Part shown: piece after piece, positions 47,901 to 59,674 of the stretch
Layout of the letters: every line of letters starts with the position of its first letter
Numbering within the stretch: position 1 is the first letter of the stretch
NCBI GenBank assembly: GCA_002479075.1
Contig: DLLG01000018.1
Location: forward strand, 74,687-138,686
Source: Clostridiales bacterium UBA7568
GTDB lineage: Bacteria; Bacillota; Clostridia; Oscillospirales; CAG-272
DNA length: 64,000 nucleotides
Reading direction: 5' to 3'
Translations under genes and position numbers: made by a program
The notes under the pieces: model-generated
What the model was told of the DNA's origin: nothing
Seen by the model: only the letters and a program-made list of their open reading frames with translations
Databases searched by the model: none

Positions 47901-48706
47901 CGCTTTCAAGAGGGCTGACCTCCCGCCAGCTTTTCTTCCTCTCCGCAGCATATCTCTTCTCCGGCTTCTGCGTTTTCCGCACGAGGGGAATTTCGGATAT
48001 GGTATTTGCGTTTCTGCTATGGTCGCTGTTTTCCGGCGTAGCGTTTATGATAAAACAGAGCGGAAAACCGCTTTTCTCCTCGCAACCGTTCCGCGCACTT
48101 CTCGCCGCCTGCTCCGCCGTAGCCGTCGCCCGCGACGTTTTCTCTCTTTATCTCTTCTCTTCCCTGGATAACAGCGGCGTCCCGCCGATAGTGTTTACCT
48201 TATCGCTCGTCGGAATAGCCGTTTTCATCGCATACAGGATAAAGCTTGTCGGCAGACTTGCAGAGCTTACTCCTTATATTTTCACAATCGTCCTGCTGAC
48301 TTCAGTTCCGTATATGAAGGTATCTCTTTCGCTCTTTGCCGGAGGGTCTCTTTCCCCGCTCTTTTTCCCCTCCGCCCCGCTGCTGCTCTGCGCCGAGGTG
48401 TGCGAAACGGAAAGCGATCCGTCCCCGTTTCTCGCCGCAGAAAAGAACGGGCTTCCCCCGCTGATTCTTTCAATTCTCGGTGCGCTTCTCGGAGCTCTGC
48501 TCTATATCCCGTTTTCCGCCGCCGACAGCTCAAAAAACGGGCTCATCTCCGTTTTTGTCTGGACGCTTTTTCTCATTCGTCTTTCGACGGACATTTTCTC
48601 CGCCATACGTCTGTGTAAAGAGAAAAGCGGCTGCCTGCCGACAGTCGCCTTCGCTTCCTTTATATTTGTTTCTTTTGCGATGATAGCAAAAAATCCCCTC
48701 CCCTGA
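47897..48706 (+). CDS. GerB-like spore germination permease, shortened
   Basis: 269 aa, versus about 360 for the GerA-family B subunit. The head (LTSRQLFFLSAAYLFSG) matches the GerAB family, and about eight hydrophobic segments follow. It overlaps the A-subunit stop (ATGA), consistent with a receptor pair. The usual lipoprotein C subunit is missing; the stop codon already lies in a terminator. The short length suggests loss of two helices, but no frameshift is evident. Confidence 0.72.
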   Translation: MTLSRGLTSRQLFFLSAAYLFSGFCVFRTRGISDMVFAFLLWSLFSGVAFMIKQSGKPLFSSQPFRALLAACSAVAVARDVFSLYLFSSLDNSGVPPIVFTLSLVGIAVFIAYRIKLVGRLAELTPYIFTIVLLTSVPYMKVSLSLFAGGSLSPLFFPSAPLLLCAEVCETESDPSPFLAAEKNGLPPLILSILGALLGALLYIPFSAADSSKNGLISVFVWTLFLIRLSTDIFSAIRLCKEKSGCLPTVAFASFIFVSFAMIAKNPLP

Positions 48707-48716
48707 GGGGATTTTT
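48689..48716 (+). terminator. Terminator of the germination operon, overlapping the stop codon
   Basis: AAAATCCCCTC / GAGGGGATTTTT with a 4-nt loop; the TGA of the gerB-like gene is inside the hairpin. Confidence 0.88.
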
Positions 48717-48722
48717 CACATT

Positions 48723-49625
48723 TTATACTACTCTCATAAACAGCTTGATCGCCGTGCCGTCCGGATAATCATTCGCCTCGCCTACGCCGACAAAGCCGTC
48801 TTTTGTATAAATCTTCACACGCTCGCCCGCAGCAAATCGGGTACCGATCTTCTTCTGATATATCTCACAACCGGAAAGGCAGAGCCTTGCATAAAAATCC
48901 GGCAGGAGCACACTTTCAAGATCCGGAAAAAGGTTTTCCGCAGGGATTAAACGAGCCGTCCGCTCATCAGGAGAAAGAGCTTCGAGTTCTTCCGGCGTCA
49001 GAGCGTCATCAAGGGTAAAATTACCGGAGGAATACCTGCAAAGCGCGCTCATAGTCGCGCCGCAACCGAGCTTCTTGCCGATGTCCTCGCAGAGCGTGCG
49101 TATGTACGTTCCCTTTGAACAGGCAATACGCATTCTGTACGTGTCGCCCTCGCCTTCGATGTCGATAGACGATATGAAAAGCTCCCTCGGTTCGAGCTCA
49201 ACGGTTTTTCCCTCTCGGGCAAGCTCATAAAGTTTCTTCCCGCCGACCTTTATTGCGCTGTACATCGGCGGCACCTGCATATATCTCCCGACAAACCCCT
49301 TCGCCGCAGAAATCACTTCATCCCTCGGCGGGATGTCGTCGCTTCGGGACAGGATGTTCCCTGTTATATCTGCCGTGTCTGTCACGATACCGAGCTTCAT
49401 CTCCGCATTGTATACCTTGCCCTGCGCGGTAACATAGTCGGACGCCTTTACGGCTTTGCCGACAAGCATTATAAGCAGTCCCGTTGCCATCGGGTCAAGG
49501 GTTCCCGTATGCCCTACGCTACGGGTCCCGTAAAGCCGGCGCACCTTTGCAACGGCGTCGTGAGAGGTTATGCCCTCGGGCTTTGAGAGAAGCAGAACGC
49601 CTCCCTTCGGTATTTCATTTTTCAA
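48723..49625 (-). CDS. truB: tRNA pseudouridine(55) synthase TruB
   Basis: 300 aa. Catalytic motif SVGHTGTLDPMATGLL with Asp in GTLDP, SDYVTAQGKVYNAEMKLG, and a C-terminal PUA-like region (GERVKIYTKDGFVGVGEA). The TTG start is preferred because AAGGAG lies 7 nt before it; the GTG at 49631 is too close. Overlaps the nrnA stop by 11 nt; operon rbfA-nrnA-truB. Confidence 0.96.
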   Translation of the reverse strand: MKNEIPKGGVLLLSKPEGITSHDAVAKVRRLYGTRSVGHTGTLDPMATGLLIMLVGKAVKASDYVTAQGKVYNAEMKLGIVTDTADITGNILSRSDDIPPRDEVISAAKGFVGRYMQVPPMYSAIKVGGKKLYELAREGKTVELEPRELFISSIDIEGEGDTYRMRIACSKGTYIRTLCEDIGKKLGCGATMSALCRYSSGNFTLDDALTPEELEALSPDERTARLIPAENLFPDLESVLLPDFYARLCLSGCEIYQKKIGTRFAAGERVKIYTKDGFVGVGEANDYPDGTAIKLFMRVV

Positions 49626-50595
49626 AGCCACACTCCTTAATTATTTTTTCTATCGCTTCTTCGACCTCATCCGCCGGAACGCTGCATCCCGCCGCGCCGA
49701 CGTGCCCTCCGCCGCCGAACATAGCGCAGATTCTCGCCATATCGATGTCTCCCGTGGATCTTGTTGATATTTTGAAAACGCCGGGGGTTCTTTCCCTTGC
49801 AAACAGCGCAACCTTAACCCCCTCCGCGCGCCTTATAACGTTTATAACATCATATGTGTCCTCGTCCTCAAAGCCGCATTTTTCCTTGTCTGCTTCCGTG
49901 ATCTTCACATAGGAAACCTTGCCGCCGCAAAGATATCTGACGTGTTCCATAGCAAATGCCTCCGCCGCGAGGGCGGTCTTGCTTTTCATCTCAAAAAGAC
50001 TGCGGCATATCTGAAAATGGTTTGCGCCGCATTCGATCAGCTTCGCCGCGATCTTGTGTGTATAGGGCGTTGTGTTTGCATAGCGGAAGCCGCCCGTATC
50101 GGCAGCAAGTGCGGCATAAAGCAGCGATGCTGTCCTTTCCGGAATCTTGCCCTGTATCATCCTGTTTATAACCCTGTATACTATCTCTGCGCAAGCGCCC
50201 GCCTCGGGATCGACAAATCTGTAAAGCGCAAGGTCATCGTGGCAGGCGTGATGATCGAGAGAAAGATCGATCTTCGCCGCAAGATAATGATATTTCCCGA
50301 GCTGATTTGGAGAAGCCACGTCAACCGATATAAGAAATTTCGGCGTAAAATCTCTCGGCAGATCTTCAATTCCGAAGAACCGCTTGCCCTCTGTCAGAAA
50401 CATAAGTGACTGCGGAATCTTATCGCAGCAGACCATATACGCTTTCTTTCCGACGGAGCGGAGCGTCAGCACGAGCGCAAGCGCCGAGCCGATCGTATCC
50501 GAATCGGGATTTTCGTGCATAAATATAAGGAAATTATCGTTTCTTTCAAGAACCTTGCGTATGCCGTTTATTGTTATATTATTGCTCGCCGTCAC
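49615..50595 (-). CDS. nrnA: NrnA-type bifunctional oligoribonuclease/PAP phosphatase
   Basis: 326 aa, DHH/DHHA1 family. Mn-binding HENPDSDTIGSALAL, SVDVASP, SLDHHACHDD, and the DHHA1 tail FGGGGHVGAAG. Degrades nanoRNA and 3'-phosphoadenosine 5'-phosphate. Start at a GTG with AAAGGAGG 6 nt before it; the ORF overlaps rbfA by 17 nt. The order rbfA-nrnA-truB is common in Bacillota, usually behind infB, which is not present here. Confidence 0.95.
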   Translation of the reverse strand: MTASNNITINGIRKVLERNDNFLIFMHENPDSDTIGSALALVLTLRSVGKKAYMVCCDKIPQSLMFLTEGKRFFGIEDLPRDFTPKFLISVDVASPNQLGKYHYLAAKIDLSLDHHACHDDLALYRFVDPEAGACAEIVYRVINRMIQGKIPERTASLLYAALAADTGGFRYANTTPYTHKIAAKLIECGANHFQICRSLFEMKSKTALAAEAFAMEHVRYLCGGKVSYVKITEADKEKCGFEDEDTYDVINVIRRAEGVKVALFARERTPGVFKISTRSTGDIDMARICAMFGGGGHVGAAGCSVPADEVEEAIEKIIKECGFEK

Positions 50596-50968
50596 CTGCG
50601 TCCTCCTTTTCTTCATCGGATGAGACGCCCGTCTGCTTAATAAGCTCAAAAATATCCGCTCCGCGCTTTATCGCGTCGTCATATTCAAAATTGAATTCGG
50701 GCGTTGCGCGCATATTCAGCGTTTCCGCAACCGTATGACGGATAAAACCCGCCGCGCTGTACAGCCCCTTTTTGATCTCTTTTATCTTTTCGGAATCCGC
50801 GCCGAGGATGGAAAAATATACCTTTGCATATTTCAGGTCACCTGAAACGTCGCAATGGGTAACGGTTATAAGCTCGCCCGCAACCCTCGGATCCTTTACG
50901 GAACGTATCGCCTCCGCAACCACGCGTCCGACCTCGTCGTTTACGCGAGCTCTTCTGTATCCTGCCAT
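50579..50968 (-). CDS. rbfA: 30S ribosome-binding factor RbfA
   Basis: 129 aa. RRARVNDEVGRVVAEAI at the N-terminus and ISVLG-type strand AKVYFSILG with RATPEFNFEYD identify it. Assists 16S rRNA 5'-end maturation. ATG after AAGGG; promoter TTGTTA-18-TATAAT at 51013-51042 on the minus strand. First gene of the operon, and infB/nusA are absent upstream. Confidence 0.95.
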   Translation of the reverse strand: MAGYRRARVNDEVGRVVAEAIRSVKDPRVAGELITVTHCDVSGDLKYAKVYFSILGADSEKIKEIKKGLYSAAGFIRHTVAETLNMRATPEFNFEYDDAIKRGADIFELIKQTGVSSDEEKEDAGDGEQ

Positions 50969-51012
50969 AATAATCATTCCCTTCGGTAATAATCGATATT
51001 TTTACATAGACC

Positions 51013-51042
51013 ATTATACCACAACTCCCCCCGAAATAACAA
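51013..51042 (-). promoter_or_regulatory. rbfA operon promoter
   Basis: TTGTTA-18-TATAAT on the minus strand. Confidence 0.6.
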
Positions 51043-51080
51043 GATTTTTTTGAAAAGAGGACAAAGAAATGAGCAGGTGA

Positions 51081-51109
51081 TTGACAGTTTTTCTTTTCCG
51101 TGATATAAT
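51081..51109 (+). promoter_or_regulatory. Consensus promoter of the TerB/BrxD-like operon
   Basis: TTGACA-17-TATAAT exactly, 39 bp before the ATG. No operator dyad seen. Confidence 0.85.
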
Positions 51110-51147
51110 TATACGATACAGAAACACACGGGAGGAGGACTTCGCTT

Positions 51148-52764
51148 ATGGCAAAAAACACCGATAGAAACGACGATTTCTGGACTTTGTCCGAGCTTGT
51201 TCCGAAGAGAACGTATATAAAAAAGCCGGAAAGCGACATCTCCCCGGTAACCGTTGAAACGGGCGATGAGGAAGGGGCGGGCGCACCCGTTCCGACTGTC
51301 GGAAAGCGTCCGTCTCCGCCGGCAAGAGAAAGCGTTTCATATTCTCCCGAACATTCGCTTATAGAGGAAGTCACATTGGAGCCCTGGCCGGCAAATTTTT
51401 CGTTCTATTCAAAATTTCATTCGGAAGCCGCAAAGCTGTTTTCCGCCGAAGGAAAGCACTGCCCGCCGGAAAGATTTTTTGCATATACCCCCCAATACGA
51501 GCAGCTTTCGCAAAGTCAGCTTGAATTTTATCTTTATTTCAGGCAGCTTGCCCGCAGCGGAGAATACCTTTGGGTTGACAGCAGCTATATTTTTCTCCTG
51601 CTTTATGAGATAATAAACCTTCCGGAGCTCATCCCCGCCGAAAAGGGGGCGGAAATGATTGCGGGGCTCTGGAAAGCATACAGGGACACCTACCCCTATC
51701 TTGACAAATACATCGGCGAATGGCTCTGCGATTACTGTCTTATCCGGCACATAGGACCGCCCGCCTCCGTCTTTGATTTTTGCGGCGAGACGATACAGAA
51801 GCTGTCATTTCCCGAGTTTTACGAGGATCCGCAAAGCGGTGCGTTCTCATTTGAATCCGTTTCGCGCTTCTCATCCTGTGACTATAAAAAAAGCCGCTTT
51901 TATACGGAGCACCGGGCGGAATATGACCGTCACATTCCCGCGGCGGCGACGCTCGCCGTAAAAACGTTTCTTTCCGGCGACATACCAGAGGGATTTCTTG
52001 TTCTCTCGCACGACCTGCGCGACAGCTTTTCGGGAGCGGTTGCATATGTCGGCGTAAAATACAAAATCAAAATTACTTCCCTCTCTCTGCGGAAAAGCAG
52101 AGAATATCATCAGCTCTGCTCGGCTGTCATCAAAGCCTGCGAAAATGAGCTTCGCGCCGCAATGGGGATCAAATCCCGCTATTCCGTGCAGTCGCTGCCG
52201 GAAGTATGCAAAAGTGCGATCGCCGAATATTTTGACGGCTTCTATCCCGACCGCCGCGCAAAGAAAAAGATCATAACTTCGGATGACGATGCCCCTTATA
52301 TGCGCTATTATATGCCGCGCCAATCCGGCTCCGCCGATATCGGGCGCGCTATGCGCATTGAAAAATCCGCCTGGGAAACGGCAAAGCTGCTTGAAACGGA
52401 AACAGAGGAAGAACCGAAAATTTCGTCGCATAGCGCGCCTCCCTCGCCGCAGAGCGGCGAGGCGGCGCGGCGCTCACCCGAGCTTCCCTGTGCGGCGGCG
52501 GGCAACGAATACTGCACTGTACTTCTGGCGCTTGACGCCCCGATAAGGCAGGCGATCGCAGCGGCAGCCTGCGGAGAAATGAAAAAATTCTGCAGGGAAC
52601 ATTCGATAATGCCGGAGGAAGCCGCAAGGCTGATAAACGAAACCGCATTTGACATAACAGGCGATATACTCATAGATGATGACTTCGCCATTCTCGATGA
52701 TTACCTCGACGATGTCAGGGGTGCTCTCGGCATCATCGGAATAACATATAAGGAGGATAAATAA
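51148..52764 (+). CDS. TerB_N/TerB_C domain protein
   Basis: 538 aa, cytosolic. After a disordered ~75-residue head comes a TerB_N domain (~78-210): FFAYTPQYEQLSQSQLEFYL, then YFRQLARSGEYLWVDSSYIF, then LLLYEIINL. A poorly conserved middle follows, and a TerB_C domain (~385-530) with MRIEKSAWETAKLLE, LPEEAARLINE-type EEAARLINETAFDITGDILI. TerB domains were first seen in tellurite-resistance proteins; TerB_N/TerB_C proteins in other Clostridia lie with an ATPase and a helicase in a proposed stress or defence unit (recalled). GGAGGAGG before ATG. Stop overlaps the ATPase start (TAATG). Confidence 0.75.
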   Translation: MAKNTDRNDDFWTLSELVPKRTYIKKPESDISPVTVETGDEEGAGAPVPTVGKRPSPPARESVSYSPEHSLIEEVTLEPWPANFSFYSKFHSEAAKLFSAEGKHCPPERFFAYTPQYEQLSQSQLEFYLYFRQLARSGEYLWVDSSYIFLLLYEIINLPELIPAEKGAEMIAGLWKAYRDTYPYLDKYIGEWLCDYCLIRHIGPPASVFDFCGETIQKLSFPEFYEDPQSGAFSFESVSRFSSCDYKKSRFYTEHRAEYDRHIPAAATLAVKTFLSGDIPEGFLVLSHDLRDSFSGAVAYVGVKYKIKITSLSLRKSREYHQLCSAVIKACENELRAAMGIKSRYSVQSLPEVCKSAIAEYFDGFYPDRRAKKKIITSDDDAPYMRYYMPRQSGSADIGRAMRIEKSAWETAKLLETETEEEPKISSHSAPPSPQSGEAARRSPELPCAAAGNEYCTVLLALDAPIRQAIAAAACGEMKKFCREHSIMPEEAARLINETAFDITGDILIDDDFAILDDYLDDVRGALGIIGITYKEDK

Positions 52765-54086
52765 TGCCCGAAAACGATATAAAAATTCCGAAAAGGATCC
52801 TCTCTGCTCTGCTCTCATCCCTTTCGGCCGGCGTTGTTCCGAGGACGGGGGCAGCGTATATTGTCATCGGCAGGGATAACGAAATTCTTTCCCTCTGCCG
52901 CGACCTTGAAACAGTTGCCGACGGCGGCGCGTTCACACGCTTTGTAATCGGCAGGTACGGCAGCGGAAAGAGCTTTCTTTTGCAGCTTCTGCGCAGCTAC
53001 GCCTGCGAAAAAGGCTTCCTCTGCGCCGACGCAGACCTCTCCCCCGAAAGACGGCTTTCGGCTTCCGGCGGTGCGGGACTTGCAACATACAGAGAGCTGA
53101 TTAAAAATCTTTCCTCCAAAACCTCCGGCGACGGCGGCGCGCTCTCGCAGGTGATTGTCAGATGGATATCTTCCGTCAAGGAGGACGTTGCGGCGGACGG
53201 ATTTTCCGTCGATGGCGAAGCGTTTTCCACGGAGGTTTCAAAGCGGATTTTCGCCGTTATGCGCGAGCTTGAAACAGGCATCGGCTCGTTTGACTTCGCC
53301 CGCGTGGTATCGACGTTTTATAAAGCCTATGAAAGCGGCGACGGTGAGCTTGAAAGCGCTTGTATGCGCTGGCTCCGCGGCGAATACAAGACAAGAACGG
53401 AGGCAAGGCAAGCCCTCGGCGTAACGGCAATAATAGACGATTCGAACTGGTATGACTATATAAAACTCCTCGCCGCATTTTCAAGAAAGATCGGCTATAA
53501 GGGACTGATAATCCTCATCGACGAATGTGTAAATCTTTATAAGATACCGAACAGAATCTCGCGCGAAAACAATTATGAAAAAATCCTTGCGATATATAAT
53601 GATACAATGCAGGGTAAGGCGGAGGGGCTCGGCGTAATCTTTGCCGGTACGCCGCAGTTTCTCGAGGACGGCAGACGCGGGCTTTTCAGCTATGAAGCGC
53701 TCCGCTCACGCCTCTCCGATTCCGCATTTGCAATGTCCGAAAATTTCGTTCCGACGAATCTTTCGGGTCCCGTCATCAGGCTTGCACAGCTTTCCGAGGA
53801 CGAGCTTCTCGCTCTCATAAAGCGCGTCACCGTGCTTTACGGAATGTATTATGGAGAAACAGGGGTAACCGACGAAGAAATGCGAGCATTCCTCTATAAA
53901 GTCCTTTCGGGAAACGTTGCAAAGGATCTTGTGACGCCGAGAGAGATTATCAGAACATATCTTTCCGTTCTCGGAGCACTATCGCAGGGAGACGGAAAAA
54001 GAATAAGCGATATAATCGGTTCGGCAAAGGTCTCCGCCCCCGAGCGTGACCCGGACGAACTCGACCCAGATTCGATAGAAATATAA
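52764..54086 (+). CDS. BrxC/BrxD-like P-loop ATPase (DUF2791-type)
   Basis: 440 aa. Walker A GRYGSGKS at 63-70; Walker B LIILIDE with D253-E254; sensor-like VIFAGTPQFLED; and the sentences IPKRILSALLSSLSAGVVPR and RFVIGRYGSGKSFLLQLL characteristic of the BREX/DUF2791 ATP-binding family. The C-terminal ~70 residues (TPREIIRTYLSVLGALSQ) are also family-typical. BrxD acts with a DNA helicase in BREX type 2/3 defence. Here no methyltransferase, PglZ or helicase accompanies it, so I do not call BREX. Co-transcribed with the TerB protein before it and the glycosidase 16 bp after it. Confidence 0.82.
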   Translation: MPENDIKIPKRILSALLSSLSAGVVPRTGAAYIVIGRDNEILSLCRDLETVADGGAFTRFVIGRYGSGKSFLLQLLRSYACEKGFLCADADLSPERRLSASGGAGLATYRELIKNLSSKTSGDGGALSQVIVRWISSVKEDVAADGFSVDGEAFSTEVSKRIFAVMRELETGIGSFDFARVVSTFYKAYESGDGELESACMRWLRGEYKTRTEARQALGVTAIIDDSNWYDYIKLLAAFSRKIGYKGLIILIDECVNLYKIPNRISRENNYEKILAIYNDTMQGKAEGLGVIFAGTPQFLEDGRRGLFSYEALRSRLSDSAFAMSENFVPTNLSGPVIRLAQLSEDELLALIKRVTVLYGMYYGETGVTDEEMRAFLYKVLSGNVAKDLVTPREIIRTYLSVLGALSQGDGKRISDIIGSAKVSAPERDPDELDPDSIEI

Positions 54087-57029
<2,943 letters not shown>

Positions 57030-57037
57030 AAAAAGAG

Positions 57038-57076
57038 AAAAAGGCTTTGAAAAATTGCTTTTCAAAGCCTTTTTTC
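57038..57076 (+). terminator. Terminator of the TerB/BrxD-like/GH2 operon
   Basis: AAAAAGGCTTTGAAAA / TTTTCAAAGCCTTTTTT hairpin. Confidence 0.9.
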
Positions 57077-57127
57077 GCGGATTTCTCAAAAAATCTCGCT
57101 TTTTTTGCAAAAAATATCGCAAAATTA

Positions 57128-57156
57128 TTGACTTTTATGTTATACTAATGTATAAT
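57128..57156 (+). promoter_or_regulatory. blaI-like promoter with palindromic operator
   Basis: TTGACT-17-TATAAT. TTATAC-taat-GTATAA (57140-57155) is a perfect inverted repeat of TAC/GTA type spanning the spacer and -10, as expected for BlaI/MecI operators. Confidence 0.75.
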
Positions 57157-57220
57157 TCAGAAGAACGGTTTGAAAATCAAAAATGTGCATTTTTGCATCA
57201 GATAAGGAGTGGATCTTTTC

Positions 57221-57616
57221 GTGAAAAAGCTTCCGGATACAGAATTTGGCGTTATGAAGGTCGTTTGGGACAATACTCCCCCCGTTACGACGACGATGAT
57301 AATGGAGCAGCTCGGCGCAGAACGCGGCTGGCCCGTTCCCGCGCTCATAACAATGCTCACACGCCTTTCCGAAAAGGGCTTCGTCTATTCCGAAAAGAAG
57401 GGCAAGATGCGTTATTATTATCCGCTCATCAAAAAGTCGGATTACATAGAATTCATAACAAAGGACTTTATGACCAAATATCATTCGGACTCTTTCACAA
57501 GCTTCTATTCAACGTATTACGACGTCCGTATGATAAGCGACGAAGCGCTTGACGCTTTTGTTGCCTGGGTCAAGCGCAGGAGAGGCGAGTTCCGCCGCTA
57601 TCACAGCGATCAGTAG
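57221..57616 (+). CDS. BlaI/MecI/CopY-family winged-helix repressor
   Basis: 131 aa. PDTEFGVMKVVWDNTPPVTTT, VPALITMLTRLSEKGFV and KGKMRYYYPLIKKSDY are the penicillinase-repressor family. The GTG start has AAGGAG 11 nt upstream, whereas the ORF's first GTG overlaps that site. In other species a BlaR1 protease partner is adjacent; none lies here. It probably represses itself through the palindrome upstream; other targets are unknown. Stops 3 bp before the converging DUF4830 gene. Confidence 0.88.
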   Translation: MKKLPDTEFGVMKVVWDNTPPVTTTMIMEQLGAERGWPVPALITMLTRLSEKGFVYSEKKGKMRYYYPLIKKSDYIEFITKDFMTKYHSDSFTSFYSTYYDVRMISDEALDAFVAWVKRRRGEFRRYHSDQ

Positions 57617-57619
57617 CCG

Positions 57620-58102
57620 CTATGCTTCGAACCTGACGTCCTTTGAGAACCCGTGAACAAAGCCTGAGCTGTCGGCGGAGCAGATGTCTCCGCCGATTAT
57701 TTTTCCTCTGTACACAAGGAGATTCATATAGACGTCGCCCTCATAGCCCTCGTAATCTTTGACCTTGTATGTATATCTTGTGACCTCCTTGCCCCTGTAC
57801 GGAGAAAGGCTGAGCCCCTGTTCCTTCTGCATTTCGTTGTATCCGGCGTAAACCGTGTCAAACTCCTTCGGAACGGTAACCTGCACCTCTTCTATCGGGT
57901 TTTCCTCAACCTTCCATCCGAGAGCCGAGATGAATGCGATCCTGTCGCTGTTGGAATATATGCCGGAATAGCTTATACCCTTTGCCGATGCCGAAACGTC
58001 ATAGCTCGGAATCAGCGCAACAAGCGTTATCATTGCGCCAATGGCAAGTACAACTGCGGCAATAAATTTGATCGTCTGTGCACGCATTGTGTATATGAAC
58101 AT
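57620..58102 (-). CDS. DUF4830-domain membrane-anchored protein
   Basis: 160 aa. One N-terminal helix (8-32) then an extracytoplasmic domain: LGWKVEENPIEEVQVTVPKE, FDTVYAGYNEMQKEQGLSLS, YKGKEVTRYTYKV-type YRGKEVTRYTYKVKDYEG, GKIIGGDICS. These match DUF4830 as I recall it. Function unknown. GGAGG before the ATG. Downstream partner of a lipoprotein gene with a 33-bp gap. Confidence 0.8.
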   Translation of the reverse strand: MFIYTMRAQTIKFIAAVVLAIGAMITLVALIPSYDVSASAKGISYSGIYSNSDRIAFISALGWKVEENPIEEVQVTVPKEFDTVYAGYNEMQKEQGLSLSPYRGKEVTRYTYKVKDYEGYEGDVYMNLLVYRGKIIGGDICSADSSGFVHGFSKDVRFEA

Positions 58103-58135
58103 AAAAAATCCTCCCTTTAGCTTCTTTCGGAATAT

Positions 58136-58624
58136 TTATTCCGTCGGAGCTTTTTTTATTACCTCAAACGACGTTATATCAAATATTTTTCCGTCCTTTT
58201 CCGCCCGGCAAGGCAAATGCGAGTCCTTCAATATGTATATTTTCCCCTCCTCCGAGGAGCAGATATAAACATCCGCTCCGCCGATCGTGCTCCGCTCTAT
58301 CTTCCATACAACGTCCGTATCAAAGCAAAAAGCTCCGAGAGCGGAACGTATATCCGGAGGAAGACGCAGAAGCTCCGTTTCGAGCCCGCAGACATTCAGA
58401 ACCGCGCCCTCGCCCTTCGGCGTATAGCAAGCCGAACCGACGGAGATCTTCGTTCCCCCTCCGGACTTCTCTATGATAAGCTTCCCGCCGTCATCGGAGT
58501 TCAATGTCGCGCGGAAATCGCCGCTCTGATAAGCGAGAAGTCCCGCCATATTCTCCGCCCTCCCGCAAGACGTTATGAGCAAAGCAAAAAACAGCACCAA
58601 AAGCAACGCTATCGTTTTTTTCAA
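58136..58624 (-). CDS. Small lipoprotein preceding the DUF4830 gene
   Basis: 162 aa. Lipobox LITSCG near residue 20, so anchored outside the membrane. Beta-rich body (FRATLNSDDGGKLIIEKSGG, IERSTIGGADVYICSSEEGK) resembles lipoproteins found beside DUF4830 genes. The TTG start is preferred because GAGGTG lies 6 nt before it; the GTG at 58633 lies on top of that site. The pair is one operon on the minus strand. Confidence 0.7.
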   Translation of the reverse strand: MKKTIALLLVLFFALLITSCGRAENMAGLLAYQSGDFRATLNSDDGGKLIIEKSGGGTKISVGSACYTPKGEGAVLNVCGLETELLRLPPDIRSALGAFCFDTDVVWKIERSTIGGADVYICSSEEGKIYILKDSHLPCRAEKDGKIFDITSFEVIKKAPTE

Positions 58625-58758
58625 ATGTCTCACCTCTCATCTCATTCTACGCTTATACTTATGCGGAAAATCTTTATGATATTCTCACTTGAAAAATCAT
58701 TTCGCATATGATACAATACGTAAGTAACCGGAAAAATATCTTTACGGAGGTTTTTATA

Positions 58759-59658
58759 ATGACGCTTGTCATACTTGCAGCAGGAATGGGAAGTCGCTTC
58801 GGCGGAATAAAACAGCTCACCCCGCTTACCGAAAACGGAGAGTTCGTAATCGACTTTACGGTGTTCGACGCAGTTCGCGCGGGGTTCGACAGAATAGTTT
58901 TTATAATCAGGAAGGAACATCAGGAAATATTCGAAGAAACTATCGGCGCAAGGATAAGAAACAGCGGAGTCAGGGTCGAATATGTTTATCAGCGTTTTGA
59001 CCTGCCGCAGGGATTTACCTTCCCCGAAGGCAGAAAAAAGCCCTGGGGCACGGCGCAGGCGATTATGTGCGCAGGGGACGTCGGCGATAATTTCGGAGTT
59101 GTCAATGCGGACGATTTTTACGGTTTTGAGACCTTCCGTATCCTTGCGGATTTCCTAAAAACGGCAAAGGATGATGAAAAAGCGCATTATTGCTCCGTTG
59201 CATATAAGCTGAAAAACACTCTCAGCGAAAACGGCACCGTTTCAAGAGGCATATGCAAAGCGGAAGGCGGCTACCTCGTTTCGCTTGATGAAAAGACAAA
59301 AATTGCTCGCGAGGGCGACATTGCCGTGAACACCGAGGATGACGGCTCAAAGACCGTTCTCCCGCTGGACTGCACGGTCTCGATGAACTGTTTCGGCTTT
59401 ACCCCCTCGTTTACGGGCAAGTTGGAAACGCAGTTTGAGGAATTCCTCCGCAAAAACGAGAGCGACCTTTCAAAATGCGAGTTTTATCTTCCCTCCGCCG
59501 TCCAGACGCTCATCGAAAGCGGCGAATGTGACGTCCGGCTCTACGAAACGCCTTCAAAATGGATGGGAGTCACCTATCGCGACGACAGCGAAGCCTTCTC
59601 CCGTTTTATAAAAGAACAGCGCGCCCTCGGTAATTACCCCGAAAAGCTCTGGAAATGA
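58759..59658 (+). CDS. NTP_transferase-family sugar nucleotidyltransferase
   Basis: 299 aa. LVILAAGMGSRFGGIKQLTP is the NTP-binding loop; VNADDFYGFETF carries the metal-binding Asp; a second acidic site is FALPS-like in the C-half (KWMGVTYRDDSEAF). Family members activate sugar-1-phosphates. Related proteins usually sit beside a choline/ethanolamine kinase-like gene; none is here. CGGAGG before ATG. Substrate not assignable. Confidence 0.85.
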   Translation: MTLVILAAGMGSRFGGIKQLTPLTENGEFVIDFTVFDAVRAGFDRIVFIIRKEHQEIFEETIGARIRNSGVRVEYVYQRFDLPQGFTFPEGRKKPWGTAQAIMCAGDVGDNFGVVNADDFYGFETFRILADFLKTAKDDEKAHYCSVAYKLKNTLSENGTVSRGICKAEGGYLVSLDEKTKIAREGDIAVNTEDDGSKTVLPLDCTVSMNCFGFTPSFTGKLETQFEEFLRKNESDLSKCEFYLPSAVQTLIESGECDVRLYETPSKWMGVTYRDDSEAFSRFIKEQRALGNYPEKLWK

Positions 59659-59674
59659 ATTTTTATGCGCATAT

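Noticed and set aside
52764..54086. Complete BREX defence system
   Set aside because: Only a BrxD-like ATPase is present; PglZ, methyltransferase, BrxA/BrxB and helicase genes are missing from the 64 kb.
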